A program made the position numbers and the translations under genes. A stretch of DNA of 64,000 nucleotides from Quercus robur (lineage: Eukaryota; Streptophyta; Magnoliopsida; Fagales; Fagaceae). The notes under the pieces were generated by a model. That model was given only the letters and a program-made list of their open reading frames with translations. It was not told the origin of the DNA and searched no databases. Shown here in pieces: positions 20,682 to 32,142 of this stretch. Numbering within the stretch: the first letter of the stretch is position 1; each line of letters starts with the position of its first letter. Where the stretch lies: positions 24,206,782-24,270,781 of the forward strand of contig NC_065535.1 in the NCBI RefSeq assembly GCF_932294415.1, given 5' to 3'.

Positions 20682-20686
20682 GGTTT

Positions 20687-21405
20687 AATTGAAGAATTTT
20701 ATTTGTTGCCAACAGATTATATGATAGACTGCAGATTTTGGGGCAAATGAGATTTTATCATGAAATTTGTTATGCAAGTATGAGCTTTAGTATATTTCTA
20801 TTACGTATGTTTATACTATTTCTTTAACTTTGCCTTTTTTTTTTTTTTTTTACAGGACAGGAAACTAAAGAAAAGAAAGAAAAAAAGAAGAGAGCAAGAC
20901 TTGATTAACCTGAATTTAAAATTGGTACAAGACCAACAAACTTGCGTGCAGGATTAGGAGGCCAATTAATCTAAGGTCCGAGCTTTAGAAAACAGTCTCC
21001 TATGACCCTAATGAAAACTGATATGCACTCCCTTGAGTATAAAGACTCTTTTAACTCTTTCATCAAAAATAAAAAATAAAGACTCTTAACTCTTCCATGA
21101 TGGTCGTTAACTTCCACGGTACCGCCTATTTTTGGTACACATGGCTTTTTGTCTTTGTTAGCCACCATTACAATGATATAGGAGCCAAGTTCAGCTGCTT
21201 TTTAAATACCTGCATAATAAAGTTTTGACCATATCATGTAGACAAAAGAAAATGAATCTGTCCCTCAGAAACTGCATTAATTATGTGAATATGTGGCACC
21301 AAATGGTTCACAAAATTATGGATACTTGTATGGAAAAACTCTTCGATCTTTCGAGAAAATCAAGAGATGACAGCAGCCAAGATTTAATCCAATCCAATAC
21401 CCCTT
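20687..21405. other. gene-free spacer
   Basis: AT-rich sequence with a T-run at about 20828-20850. No domain-bearing ORF is visible. Confidence 0.55.
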
Positions 21406-21407
21406 CT

Positions 21408-21620
21408 TTTTATTTTTTTTTTTTTAATATATCAATTTATAGTGTCTGCTCTTGATTATGTTTTTTATCATCAGATCAAAACACCAATCAATTTTAGACA
21501 TAAGCGAAATTGAACCCCAAACCTCTTATCTAATCTTTGAGCAAATAAGACTGCAATAAATTGATTTTTACACCGAACCAAATTGCTCTTGCAAAGTCAC
21601 AGTAAAAAAATTATAAATAG
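21408..21620 (-). mobile_element. SINE-like remnant
   Basis: Read on the minus strand it has GAGGTTTGGGGTTCAATTTC (a tRNA box B-like GGTTCAA), then ATTGGTGTTTTGATCTGATGATAAA. It ends in an A-rich tail, seen as the T-run at 21408-21425 on the plus strand. These phrases are typical of a common plant SINE family as I remember it. Boundaries are approximate and no target duplication was confirmed. Confidence 0.5.
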
Positions 21621-22478
21621 CCAATAGGTATTCCTGGAGCCGGTAAAAATTCATGTTTCCAGAGTTTTGGTAACAGTATTGCAAAGAGGACGCTGAGCAT
21701 CACGGTTAATTTTCTTGTACTTATTCTTCCTTAAGTATGAGTGGCTTATGGCAAATCTTCCAAGTAATAAATTTGTAAGATCACTTAAGCCTCCACAAGT
21801 TCTTTCGCATTAACATATATTTGAGGAGGGAATTTGTAAAAAAAATTTAGCCCAATCACAGAATTTTCAATTCTATCATAGAAAGTTCCTTGTTTGATTG
21901 AAGCATGGAAGAAATTTCGAACTTCAAAGGAGGAATTGTAGGATTTAAAATCCTAACCAAAAATGACTCGAAATTCTAACAGTAGAGACGTTAATTCAGT
22001 TGGAAAAAACCACCAACTTCTTCCTGAGACCAAAGTCTTATCCAATATTGTCAACCAAGTGTAAAAATTTAACACAAAGGTGATGGATGTTAGCCACAAC
22101 AAATACCAAAGCTAAGCTAGCAAGATATTCAATAGGAAATCTTAGAGAAATTATCAAATACATTGAAGGCATCCACAATACACAAGATTTACTTCGATTA
22201 ACTCTAAGCCTACATCCATGAGTTGAGCTCTGAATAGTTCACTATAAAAAAGACAAGTTACAATGGTCTTCTACTAGTGTTTTATCACATAACTTGAGCT
22301 TACAAAGGCTTGGAGAAATATAAGGCTACCTCTTTAGGAGCTTTGCAAATCCAACTTCACCACAATGAAATCTTCCAAACAACTTGTTGAAAGAAACCCC
22401 AAATACCTTTAAGACACTTTCTTCAATAGGTTTCAATAGCCATGGTAGAAGAAAGAATAAGAGCTCAGTACTCACACC
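21621..22478. other. gene-free spacer
   Basis: AT-rich, with scattered stops in all frames and no recognisable feature. Confidence 0.5.
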
Positions 22479-23080
22479 TAAGGGTGTTTACCAAACCGCA
22501 TAAACCGCACAAACCACAAAAACCACCCACAAAATGGCATAACCGCACCGCACCGCAAGTAACAGTGCACCACACCGCATGGTACAGTGCGGTTTGCAGT
22601 TTTATAATAAGAAAACCGCACAAACCGCACCGCCCCCTCTCTATATATTAATATATTTATTTATTTTTAATATTAAATATATTATTAATAGTTTAATAAC
22701 CCTAGTTTTCAAAAAAAAAGTTTGATAATCTTATCAAATATTGATTAGGAAAACCAGCCCAAAATAGAGCAAAACTAGCTCAATAGTTTAAAACTTGACC
22801 AAAAACAAAGGGAAAAAAATTAGTTTTGAACTAGGTAGAAAAAATCCAAAATTTGAAAAATACACTGACTTCATACCGTTCAAACCACATTTTATACATA
22901 AGACTACACATGTGATCGCAAAAATGAGGTGTAGTGTGGTTATGGTTTTCGATAAACTCTAAATTGCACCGCACCGCACATGTGACCGTAAAAATAAGGT
23001 ACAGTGCAGTTACGGTTTTAGCTAAACCAAAACGCACCGCACCGCACCGCACCGTGAACACCACACACACCACACCTAAA
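22479..23080 (+). mobile_element. non-autonomous hAT-like element (copy 1)
   Basis: It begins TAAGGGTGTTTACCAAACCGCA and has dense CCGCACCGCACCGCA subterminal repeats at both ends around an AT-rich core. It ends near GCACCGTGAACACC. The inverted copy at 37668-38323 shares the same order of blocks, including CTCTATATATTAATATATTTA. No clean target duplication is visible for this copy, and a CA-rich stretch blurs its right end. There is no transposase. Confidence 0.7.
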
Positions 23081-23692
23081 CTCTTATCTATTTCTCTTTT
23101 GATCTTGCCTCATGGGTGTTTCCACTTGATTACATTTCAAGGACTTCGCTACAAGGCCTGTGGCTTTCTTCTACCACAAATTCGATCATGCAACCCATAG
23201 TTGGAAAAAAACAAAAAAAGCAAGTGGAAACACCCACCCAACCCACCCTAGGCCCCAAAAAAGATCATCAAACTACCGGACAAGAAGAAATGTATAAATC
23301 ATCGACAAGGAGAAGCATCAAAAGGAAAATTTTCACTCACAATGCTTCTGTTTCTTTGGCTGACAAAATAAACATACCCATAGACAGTAAACACCTAGAG
23401 TGGAAACCCCAGGATCAGCATCCTACAATAAATTGGAAGATCCAGTTTAAAGTCCAAACAAGTTTATTGCATTCAGTCATACAAAATAACTATCAAGTAG
23501 AGTTTTACTTGATTTTTTTTTTTTTTTGGGGGGAACCGGGATAAAAAGGGTCTGCCAGTACATGAGAATTCATTCATATACCAAAACACAAACTAGAAAA
23601 TCAAATTTCTGAAAAACGGAGAATAATCCATCTCCCCTTCTACTATGTTAACATTTTACCACATATAGTGACAATCTCATTCAGGGATTTGC
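23081..23692. other. spacer and probable QCR7 3' flank
   Basis: No gene is visible. The QCR7 3' UTR presumably lies in its right part, since the gene reads leftward and stops at 23693. A T-run followed by G-run is at about 23511-23534. Confidence 0.5.
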
Positions 23693-25915
23693 TCAGGGAA
23701 TGGTGCGCTGATAGAGAGGCAAAGCTCCCAAAGCCTCACGCTCTTCCCTCTCCCTCTTCACCTGCAAAACACAAGCAACAAAACATTTAATCACAAATTT
23801 GGACCTTATGTATATGTATTGCTTGTTATATTTGTTGGGTATCATAAATTGTTAAACTTAAAATATCTAGACTGGAAGCTTTCTGATTGATTATGCTACC
23901 CCTCCCCCCCCCCAAAAAAAAACCCGTTATTTTGTTCATATGGTAAGAAACACCTGATAAGAAGTAATTTTCCTCAGTTATCTTCATTTTTTAGGTGTAC
24001 AAAATGAAATTTATGATTGAGAATTGATCTTGCAGACAATAGTTAGTATAACATATACAAATATATGAAAACAACAACCTATGTGAAGCAAGGAATTCTA
24101 TAACACCTAGGAAGCCAACAGGACAATCATGAAGCCAAGCCTAGGCATTTTGACAGCTTGATCTCAGATTTTCAGCTCATATGGTAAGAAGACAGTGCCC
24201 ATTCCAAAATATTCTCAGTGCATGCCTAATAATGACTAGAGAGGGTGAGAGCCCTTAGAGCATGTGCTCGCACAGATTTGCTCATTCTTCGAGCCCTGCT
24301 TCTCCCTTCCCCCAGACATTAAAGATTTAACATTTCCCCAGTGCATGCGTGTGTGTGCCAACAAGTTGGTTTCCAAGTGTGTCAAATGGCAACCATAAGT
24401 GCAGTATCATGGTGTTGGTACATGCTCTCCTCTTTATCAACATCTACAGGTATGAAGATGTAAACATACAGCACACCGTCATCTCAATCCTTTGTTCAAA
24501 AATAGGCATTCAAAGACTTTAATACTTGGTCACGTGGATGGCTCAACATCAAAATTGTAAGAGGGAATGTGAAATTAGTCATGACAAATGGAGCATGCAA
24601 TTGAAAATAGTTTTGACTACAAACTTTGAACGGATCATGTCATTGAAATAATTTCAGACTTTAAGTTTAGACCTGGAGCCCAAGTCAAGACTTCAATACA
24701 ATCAGATGGTGTGTATGTGTGTGTATAAGTTAAATGGTATCTAACATACAATTTTAAGGAGAGCTCATAAAAAGTACCTAATTAAGGAACTATCTTTTAG
24801 CGAAGAGACAGAGCCACAAATCATGGGTCTCTTGAGAATGAAACAATCACAGCAAAGGAGATACCTTACTCATACATTTACAAAAAAAGTGGAAAAAAGA
24901 ATGCAAACTCATATGAAATTATTCAAGGAAAAAAGAGCACTATTTCTAAGTTAGCAAATTACATATTTACAAAAGTCGACAAGATGGTAATGACGAAAAC
25001 ACTCTGTATCATATCCACCACTTAATTAGTTGGAGCATGCAAATGCAATCACAATGATCATATTGAGTCATGCCCCTCTAACTAACAGGGTCTATTTAAT
25101 CCAACACCTTATTCTATTTTCCATATAAACAAAGAAGCACAATCTAGATCTATAAAACATAAATGTTATGAAAATCCTAGCTTCATTAAACACATGCAAC
25201 AAACAACAAAAGCAAAGCAACATAAAAAGAACAGAATACTTGCATTAAACAGTTAACAAGATTGAAGATACAAAATGTAAATGTTAGTTATTGATCATGC
25301 AAATTTCATAATAATAATATTTATTTATATTTAACTTATTTAAACTAAAAGCAAAGTACTTACAAGGGCCAGCATTTCTTGAAGGTAGCTCCTGAATGGT
25401 GTTTGTACCGCCTGCAAAAAAAAAAAAATTGTTTGGTTTCATATTAATATAATTATTAGTAAGTAACAGCAATAAATAATACGGTGTCGTATCGTATAAG
25501 AGCGAAGCAGGTTTATTAAATAAGGGTTCACCTGAAGATGTTGGGGAAGATACTGGTGCTTCATAGAGAGGTCCATGGCTCGCTTAAGACGCTGGTTCCG
25601 AGCATCAACTATCTCTCTGGGCAACCGATTCAGAGCTTCCTTAATATCCAAATCGTAGTATGGGTCGTACAGATCGTCGTATCGAAGCCCTTTATTATTA
25701 TTAATAATAATAATAACAATAAGAGAGATTATTTATTTATTTATTTAAGAGATAGAGAGAGAGAGAGAGACACAAATTAATTAAATTTGATTTATGGGTT
25801 CGGGAGAGAAGAGAGCTTTACCGTATTTTCTGAGGCGGTTGGAGACAGATTTCATGTGCAAAGCTGCCAGCCAGTTCTTCTTTGGGTCCACAATTGCCTT
25901 CATTAACGACGCCAT
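23693..25915 (-). CDS. QCR7: cytochrome b-c1 complex subunit 7 (14 kDa)
   Basis: Four minus-strand exons: 25915-25822, 25689-25532, 25411-25364 and 23761-23693. They join in phase to 123 codons including the stop, giving 122 residues, the normal length for plant QCR7. The start is MASLMKAIVDPKKNWLAAL. The body has RYDDLYDPYYDLDIKEAL, PREIVDARNQRLKRAMDLS and PFRSYLQEMLALVKRER, and the end is LPLYQRTIP. QCR7 is a small matrix-side subunit of mitochondrial complex III that binds near cytochrome b and is needed for assembly. All introns are GT-AG; the third is 1.6 kb. Intron 1 is rich in CT and TTA microsatellites and has an unusually A-rich acceptor (AATAATAAAG). The gene looks intact. Confidence 0.95.
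25690..25821 (-). repeat. microsatellite-rich intron 1 of QCR7
   Basis: Within 132 bases the plus strand holds (TTA/ATA)n near 25693-25722, (TTTA)n near 25732-25746 and (GA)n near 25752-25769. These sit between donor G|GTAAAG and acceptor TAAAG. Confidence 0.7.
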
Positions 25916-27290
25916 TTTTATCGCTCTCTCTCTAAAATTGAACTGGTTTATACTAATGATATAGCTTCGCTTCAGCTTCTTCTTCTTCTTCTCTCTCTCT
26001 ATATCTGATTTTGTTTTTCTGGAAGGATCCTGTTCTAGAGGCAGGCGGGCAGGGGCAATCTATTTACTATTCTATTATCAACTTTATTGGGCCTAAAAGT
26101 GAAGAGAGGTTCAAGTTCAACTCAATTGTATGGTTGTCTCCAACTTGGGAGACAGTACTTAACGTATCGATTCAAGGCCCATGATAGGGTTACTATATGG
26201 GCCAAGTATACAATCACTGCAGGTCTCATAAAACATGACTTTTAAGATTGAAAACATGGTTGCTTCCTTCCTCTTTGTCCAAAACTATCTTTTCAGCACA
26301 AAAAAGAGAGACCAAACCAAATTTGTGACATTGGTTGTTTCCTTTTGGTAGAGTTGTTGTTTGGTTGCTAGGAAAATAAATTGGCCTCCTAGGGTTTGAT
26401 TTATTGGGTTTTTTTCCGTTGTTTTACTAGGAATTTGGTTTTGTATTATGCGATAGCTGGTAGAGTTTGTAATTGTAACTATTATTGCGTTTGCATTTTG
26501 AAAATTTTTCAATTTGCCTTTGTTTTCTAAAAAAAGATGATGACGGAAGATAATATTTTTTAGGTTCATTACATTGTCTCTTTTTGTATATATTTTTTTT
26601 CTATGTCATTTTGGCTTGATCTATTCAGAAATGCACAGAATGATCTAAGGGAGGAGAGAGAGAGAGAGAGAGTGAATGGTGAATGTTGGGTCAATAAATA
26701 AGATAATGGCGTACGTGGCAGTTAGAAGCCATACATAAATATATAGAGATGTTTGAACTCCAAACAGTGGAGCAAGCAGGGAACTTGCATGAATGGGGGC
26801 ATTAATATCATAAATAGACCGAAGGATGAAATTCAAAATGGCATCAAATGTTAGGAATTAAAATTAAAAGTTAAAACCACCCCACACTTAAAGAGTAAGA
26901 GGATACAATTTGCATTTTTAGTTTAAAAGTTACTCATTCATTTAAAAACTAAAAATTAAAAAAGAATGAGAAAATAATTAAGTGAAAATAGAGTGAGAAA
27001 ACCCTTTAAAAAGGCATTAGAATCAAATCATGATCGTGATTAGCCACAACTAGATGTGGAGAATTCTGAGACAGGCTTATGCAACAACCCTCTTATACAT
27101 TTGGTAGGATCCATATAATATTATGAGAGATATGCTATATATTGAGAATAATCAACTATACGACACCCGTTTATACATCTTAAGCTACTAGTCTTATGGG
27201 TTAGTCTCATAATTTGGGAGTTGTAACTAGTGAGCTAATACTTTGTAATTATATATATATATATATATATAGGAATACTAGAAACTTTCA
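25916..27290. other. QCR7 5' leader region and gene-free spacer
   Basis: CT-rich sequence (CTTCTTCTTCTTCTCTCTC at about 25978-26000) fits the QCR7 5' UTR or promoter. Beyond about 26050 there is only AT-rich spacer with a short GA repeat (26655-26672) and a TA repeat (27253-27270). Confidence 0.5.
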
Positions 27291-27608
27291 TTAATTAATA
27301 AAAGACATTACATCATGATGAAGAGTTTGTTCTAAGAAACAAGGATTTTCTTTCGTCCAAACTAAAAAATCAATAATGCCAAGGATATGTTCAGTTAAAA
27401 GATGAGTAGGTTTATTCCTTTTACGTTGCACACAAGAAAACCTTACATTGTGAACCTCATGACAGTAGTCAAGAATCCCATACACAAGAAGAGCCACCAC
27501 AGCTGATGGAGGAGATAATCCAGCAAGAGCACGATAAACAAAAAGGGAGTCACCCTTTAAAATAAATTCAGGTAATACCAGATCCTTTGCAAACTGTAGA
27601 CCGGCCAA
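27291..27608 (-). pseudogene. RNase H-like domain fragment (non-LTR retrotransposon type)
   Basis: The 105-codon minus-strand frame reads AGLQFAKDLVLPEFILKGDS, then VYGILDYCHEVHNVRFSCVQR and RNKPTHLLTEHILGI. This is the C-terminal half of the plant RNase H-like domain found in LINE-derived proteins and orphan genes. The D of GDS is present, and the usual NxxAHxLA block is altered to NKPTHLLTEH. The N-terminal half (first catalytic Asp and Glu) is missing and there are no flanking exons. A decayed fragment is the best reading. Confidence 0.75.
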
Positions 27609-28017
27609 TAGTTTGCAATTCTTTCATTTAGTATATAAAGAACAGAGAAAGAACAAAGCTCTTGTAATGTAATCTTCTTTAATTAACTTAATACAGAATT
27701 AGTTTTTCCACATTTTCTCTTAAAGTTTGTTACTATATAAACCGGTTTCATAAGATAATTATTTCAATATGAGATAAAAGATCAAAGGACCTGGGATATC
27801 GTGTCGAAGTAGGATAACGTAACCTTTAATTGTGTTGAGTCCATGTGCTATGGAAGTTCGTTATTTTAACGGTGTCTGAGTAAGAGTGTTTGTAGTTCTT
27901 GGTAGTGGAGGAGTCCAATAGTTCATGTTAGTTTAGTTGGGTCCTACTTTTTAGGAGAAGATTATGTGAAATGTGAGTCCCATGATTAGTAGTTGGTGAG
28001 TGTAATTGTTATCTATC
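27609..28017. other. gene-free spacer
   Basis: AT-rich; no feature seen. Confidence 0.5.
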
Positions 28018-28800
28018 TATACTACTAGCTGCTCACGAGCGTGTTTAGAAGTTCTTTTATTTTTTTGGGTAAAAGTTAATAATTTACATCTATTATAATT
28101 AAATTTTTTTTTTCAAACAAATAAAAATGATAAACTTTAGAGATAAGCTATAACTGTAATTTCTTTTTGAAACATGAAGGGTAAAAAAAAATTTAAATTT
28201 TAGGAATTCTCTTTTTGAATTTAAAATGAAATTTGTTATTTGACATTTATGACTCTATTTCTAAATGAAATTACCCTTCATTAATGAGGGTACTTTTAAA
28301 CCATATAAAAGTTCAATTGAAAGGGAAAAATCCTCTTATATATAGTACTATTTCTAAATGAAACTACCCTTCATTAATGAGGGTACTTTTAAACCTAAAA
28401 GTTCAATTGAAAGGGAAAAATCCTCTTATATATAGTACTAGCCTCTGAGCATGTGCTTAAAGGCTTTTTTATTTTTTTTTGGATAAATGTTGATAATTTG
28501 CATTTATTATAATTTAGAAATATATAATTTTTATTTTTCAAACAAATAAAAATGATAAACTTTAGAGATAAACAGTAACTGTATTTTTTTTTTTTTTGAA
28601 CGTGAGGGGAAAAAATCCTAAATTTTAGGAGTTCTCTTTTTGAATTTAAAATGAAATTTGTTATTTGATATTTATAACCCTATTTCTAAATGAAGTTACC
28701 CTTTATTAACGAGGGTATTTTTGAACCACATAAAAGTCCAGTTGAAAGAGTGAAATCCTCTTATGTATAGTATAAATAGATTTAAGGGGTTTTTAAGCCA
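28018..28800. repeat. direct duplication with a nested 92-bp tandem repeat
   Basis: Two long units begin near 28018 (ACTACTAGCTGCTCACGAGC) and near 28434 (ACTAGCCTCTGAGCATGTGC) and share order over about 340 bases. Shared blocks include CAAACAAATAAAAATGATAA and GAATTTAAAATGAAATTTG. Inside the first unit a segment from TTTCTAAATGAAA to CTCTTATATATAGTACTA is itself duplicated in tandem (about 28256-28348 and 28349-28440), nearly identical. The sequence is non-coding. Confidence 0.8.
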
Positions 28801-29131
28801 TGTAAGCCGTGAACTCTAATTGAAACTCCTGATTTTTAGATAAATTTTGAAACAAAAAAAAATTTCCACCACATTTCCCCATATCCCATAAAATTAGGCA
28901 CCACATCTCCTTACTCTTTCTAACTTTGCTTTTTCTTTTTTGAGATTATATCAACTTGGGTTTATTTTCAATAGAGTTCAACATGGGCAAAAAAGAAAAA
29001 AAATTGAGAAAGAAACAAAAAAAAAAGAGAGAGATTTTATGATAATTGAAAATTATTAACTTTTACAAAAAAATATATAGCCACGCGCTTGCTCAAATGC
29101 CCGATTTGTTACTACTTTTTAAAGGTTGATA
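28801..29131. other. gene-free spacer
   Basis: A-rich sequence with several A-runs; no feature seen. Confidence 0.5.
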
Positions 29132-29988
29132 GAGCATTCATATCAAAGGTGTGAAAAATGCTAAAAGTATTTTAGCACCAAACCACCAAAAAAACCCTCT
29201 ACATCAATGTTGCTAAACCTAAAAGTTTTTAGCAACTTGCTACATCAATGCTACATTAGTATTTTAGCACCAAACTACTAATGTAGCAAGTTGCTATGTT
29301 TTTAAATTAATTTCTTTCTTTCTCTCTCTGACCTGTGCCTCACTTCTCTCTCTCTCTCTCTCGTGCCTTTGTTTGTTCTTGGTGTTCGGCAGTTGTGGTT
29401 TGGCAGTTCGTGGGTTTGATTTGGTGGGTGAGGTCATGAGACATGGTGGTAATGTGGGTTTGATTTGGTGGGTCTTGGTGGCTACTAGGTCTTGGTTGTT
29501 TTTTTTCGGTGGTGCTGGTTCTTTCTCATCTTAGTGGTGCCCATTTTGTCTTGGTTGGTTTTGTCTTGGTGGTGTTTCTCAGCGATGGTGGGTTGTTAGG
29601 TTGCTCAATAGGTCTCAGTGGTGTCTTGGCGGTGGTTTTGTCTCGCTGGGTAACAATGATGGGTTTTTTTTTTTTTTTTTTTTTTTTGCTTGGGTTGTTG
29701 GGTAACGATGGTGGGTTCGGTAGTTGGTTGTGCCATGGGTTGAGGTTGGTTGTGCCGGTGGATTAAGGGTGTTGGTTGTGGTGGCTTGGGTGGTGTGGGT
29801 GATGACATTGAGTGGGTGGTGAGAATAAAAAAGAATTAAAAAGAATAAATAAATAATATTTTAATGAAGTGGTAAAAAAATAAAACCTTTGATGTTGGGT
29901 GTATTATAAAGTGGGGTGTTAAAATAAATAAAGTAGTGTTTTTGAGTTGCTAAAAGTTATATTTTTAACATTCTTAATGTGAATGCTC
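29132..29988. mobile_element. MITE-like element with GAGCATTCA termini
   Basis: The ends GAGCATTCA (29132-29140) and TGAATGCTC (29980-29988) are perfect inverted repeats. The similarity continues imperfectly inward (AATGCTAAAAGT / TGCTAAAAGTTAT blocks). The interior contains GT/TGG-rich low-complexity sequence and a T-run at 29667-29688. The termini resemble MITE families common in woody eudicots. Flanking triplets are ATA and TTA, so no exact target duplication was confirmed. There is no transposase. Confidence 0.6.
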
Positions 29989-30549
29989 TTAGTTACTATT
30001 TTGCAACTCTTGAATGTTAGGACTTAGGAGGAGGTTGTATTATGTGAAATGTGGATATATAACTTGATTCAAATAAAGCTATCCACATTTTTAGTCCAAA
30101 AAATTAGAACACATTTGTGTTATTGGAGGTTGGACTCCTTCAAAGTGGTCTATTTCATCATATCGGAGGCACTAATGATTGATCCCTCAAGCAACTAAAA
30201 TTCTATTTTCTTTTTCCCTCCCCAAAAATCGTGTACGGATCAAAATAGCAATGCTTCCCTAGTTCACAAATAGTTCAAGGCTCCAAACAAAAAGAAAAAA
30301 AGAAAAAAAATTGGACACATGCATACATTGGTGGAGCCAACGAACGAGAGGTGGCAATTGATTCTCTCACCTTCGAGAAATTATTTTCTTGGTGGACCAT
30401 GTAAGCAGTCCTCTAGTACATCTAATAATTTCTCCTCACGTTACCCAAAAACTCCTTTAATATAGGAATTCAAGATAAGTTTGCCCCCTCTTGCTTGATT
30501 AGCTAGTCCTCTTTTACTAAGATTACAATATGAAAAAAAAGGATTTTAC
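29989..30549. other. gene-free spacer
   Basis: No coding or repeat feature is supportable. Confidence 0.5.
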
Positions 30550-30697
30550 TTATTTGTGTCCTAAAAGCACATAATAATATACCATTTTTGGAAAAAGTTT
30601 TATTGAAAATTGAAAAAGTTTTGACAGCTTTTTCAATTTCCATTAAATTTTTTCCAAAAACGAATTTGTTAATGTGTGCCCTCAGGGCACATGTTAA
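30550..30697. repeat. short fold-back (MITE-like) hairpin
   Basis: The left half (GTGTCCTAAAAGCACAT ... CCATTTTTGGAAAAAGTTTTATTG) mirrors the right half (TAAATTTTTTCCAAAAACG ... GTGTGCCCTCAGGGCACA) around a loop near 30630. Outer stems and inner GAAAAAG/CTTTTTC stems both pair. No ORF is present. Confidence 0.55.
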
Positions 30698-31348
30698 TCG
30701 GACCGATAAATAGATAAATAGAAGATTCAGCCATGAGAACATGAACTGAGGAAATTGCGAGGAAGTTGCTTGATATAGTGAATTGTGTAGTGTAATAGCA
30801 TAAGTTTTGTTTTGCCACATAACCAGGCATGTGGAGAGAACCATGAGTGTGAGGCTTGGGGACTTGATACATACTCTGCCCACTCTAATGTATAAGTTTC
30901 GAAATAAAAAACATTGAAATTAAATTTTCTTATATCATTACAGTTTTTAAGTTCAATCATTTTTACTGTACTATAAATCAAAATAACGGATTCCATATTT
31001 TAAACTTTAAAAAAAAAATGCAACACTAAATTCTTATTACCTCCATCCTTTCATAAATTTTTTTTTTTCAATCACTTGACTTTTTATAGATTTAAACTCT
31101 GGATTTTTGCTATAAACTCAAATATTAAATAATAACATGACTAGAGAAAGAAATTGGAATTCTACATATTTTTAAAAAGCAATCAAGGAAGTGAAGCAAT
31201 ATATATATTTTTATACATAGATATATTCCTATACTTTTAACACTTTTATTTTAATTAGTTTTCTCAATTTATTTTGAGAAATCAAATTATATGATTGACA
31301 AGTACATTATTATATTATTGTTTATTTATCTTTGTTATTGTCGATTTG
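30698..31348. other. gene-free spacer
   Basis: AT-rich; the short overlapping ORFs show no domain. Confidence 0.5.
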
Positions 31349-31353
31349 TTTAT

Positions 31354-32137
31354 TGTGGGTACCTAAGGCATGCCTAGGCATGCTTGGCAACGTCCTAGGC
31401 ATTCAAGTAACGTCTTTTGCAACGTCCTCGACATGCTTTGCAACGTCTTCGGCCGACCTCGGCATGCTTTGCAACCTAGGCGTCCCACATCGAAGGAACC
31501 CCCCCCTCCCACTTTCTGCCTTATAAGTTGTGAAGCAAAGGGAGTAGTGTACCACCAAGTCTCTCAGATGCTTGGTGGTACACTACTTTTTTGTGTGTGT
31601 TCCTCGGATGGACGGATCTTTGGGCCAAGGGCTTTTTTTGCCTTGTAGCCTTTTACACCGCACCCTTTGGAATCCCACATCGAAAGAAAACCCCCCCCCC
31701 CCCCCCCCCCACTTTCTGCCTTAAAAGCTGTGAAGCAAAGGGAGTAGTGTACCACCAAGCCTCTGATCGGGGGGGTTTTCATTCGATGTGGGATTCTAAA
31801 GGGTGCGGTGTAAAAGGCTACAAGGCAAAAAACGCCCTTGGCCCAAAGATCCGTTCATCCGAGGAACACACACAAAAAGTAGTGTACCACCAAGCCTCTG
31901 ATCAGAGATGTTTGGTGGTACACTATTCCCTTTGCTTCACATCTTATAAGGCAGAAAGTGGGGGGGGGGGGGTTTTCCTTCGATGTGGGACGCCTAGGTT
32001 GCAAAGCATGCCGAGGTCGGCCAAGGACGTTGCAAGCATGCCGAGGACGTTGCAAAGCATGTCGAGGACGGTCAAGGACGTTGCTTGACTGCCTAGGACG
32101 TTGCCAAGCATGCCTAGGCATGCATTAGGTACCCACA
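31354..32137. mobile_element. fold-back transposable element with TTTAT target duplication
   Basis: The 784-bp unit begins TGTGGGTACCTAAGGCATG and ends CATGCATTAGGTACCCACA. It is flanked by TTTAT on both sides (31349-31353 and 32138-32142). Outer arms of about 200 bases are mutual reverse complements and consist of repeated GCATGC and GCAACGTCC phrases. Inside them are further nested inverted pairs: CTTTCTGCCTTATAAG / CTTATAAGGCAGAAAG, GTAGTGTACCACCAAG and its complement, and a CCTTGTAGCCTTTTACACC pair. C-run and G-run tracts lie at corresponding positions. There is no coding capacity. The nested architecture suggests repeated internal inverted duplication. Confidence 0.8.
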
Positions 32138-32142
32138 TTTAT

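Noticed and set aside
29509-29766. 85-codon plus-strand ORF rich in Val, Leu and Gly
   Set aside because: It is low-complexity GGT/TTG sequence interrupted by a T-run inside a MITE-like element. No domain.
31332-32138. Overlapping ORFs on both strands in the fold-back element
   Set aside because: They arise because inverted copies of the same sequence are read on each strand. Poly-C and poly-G tracts give proline and glycine runs. No conserved protein.
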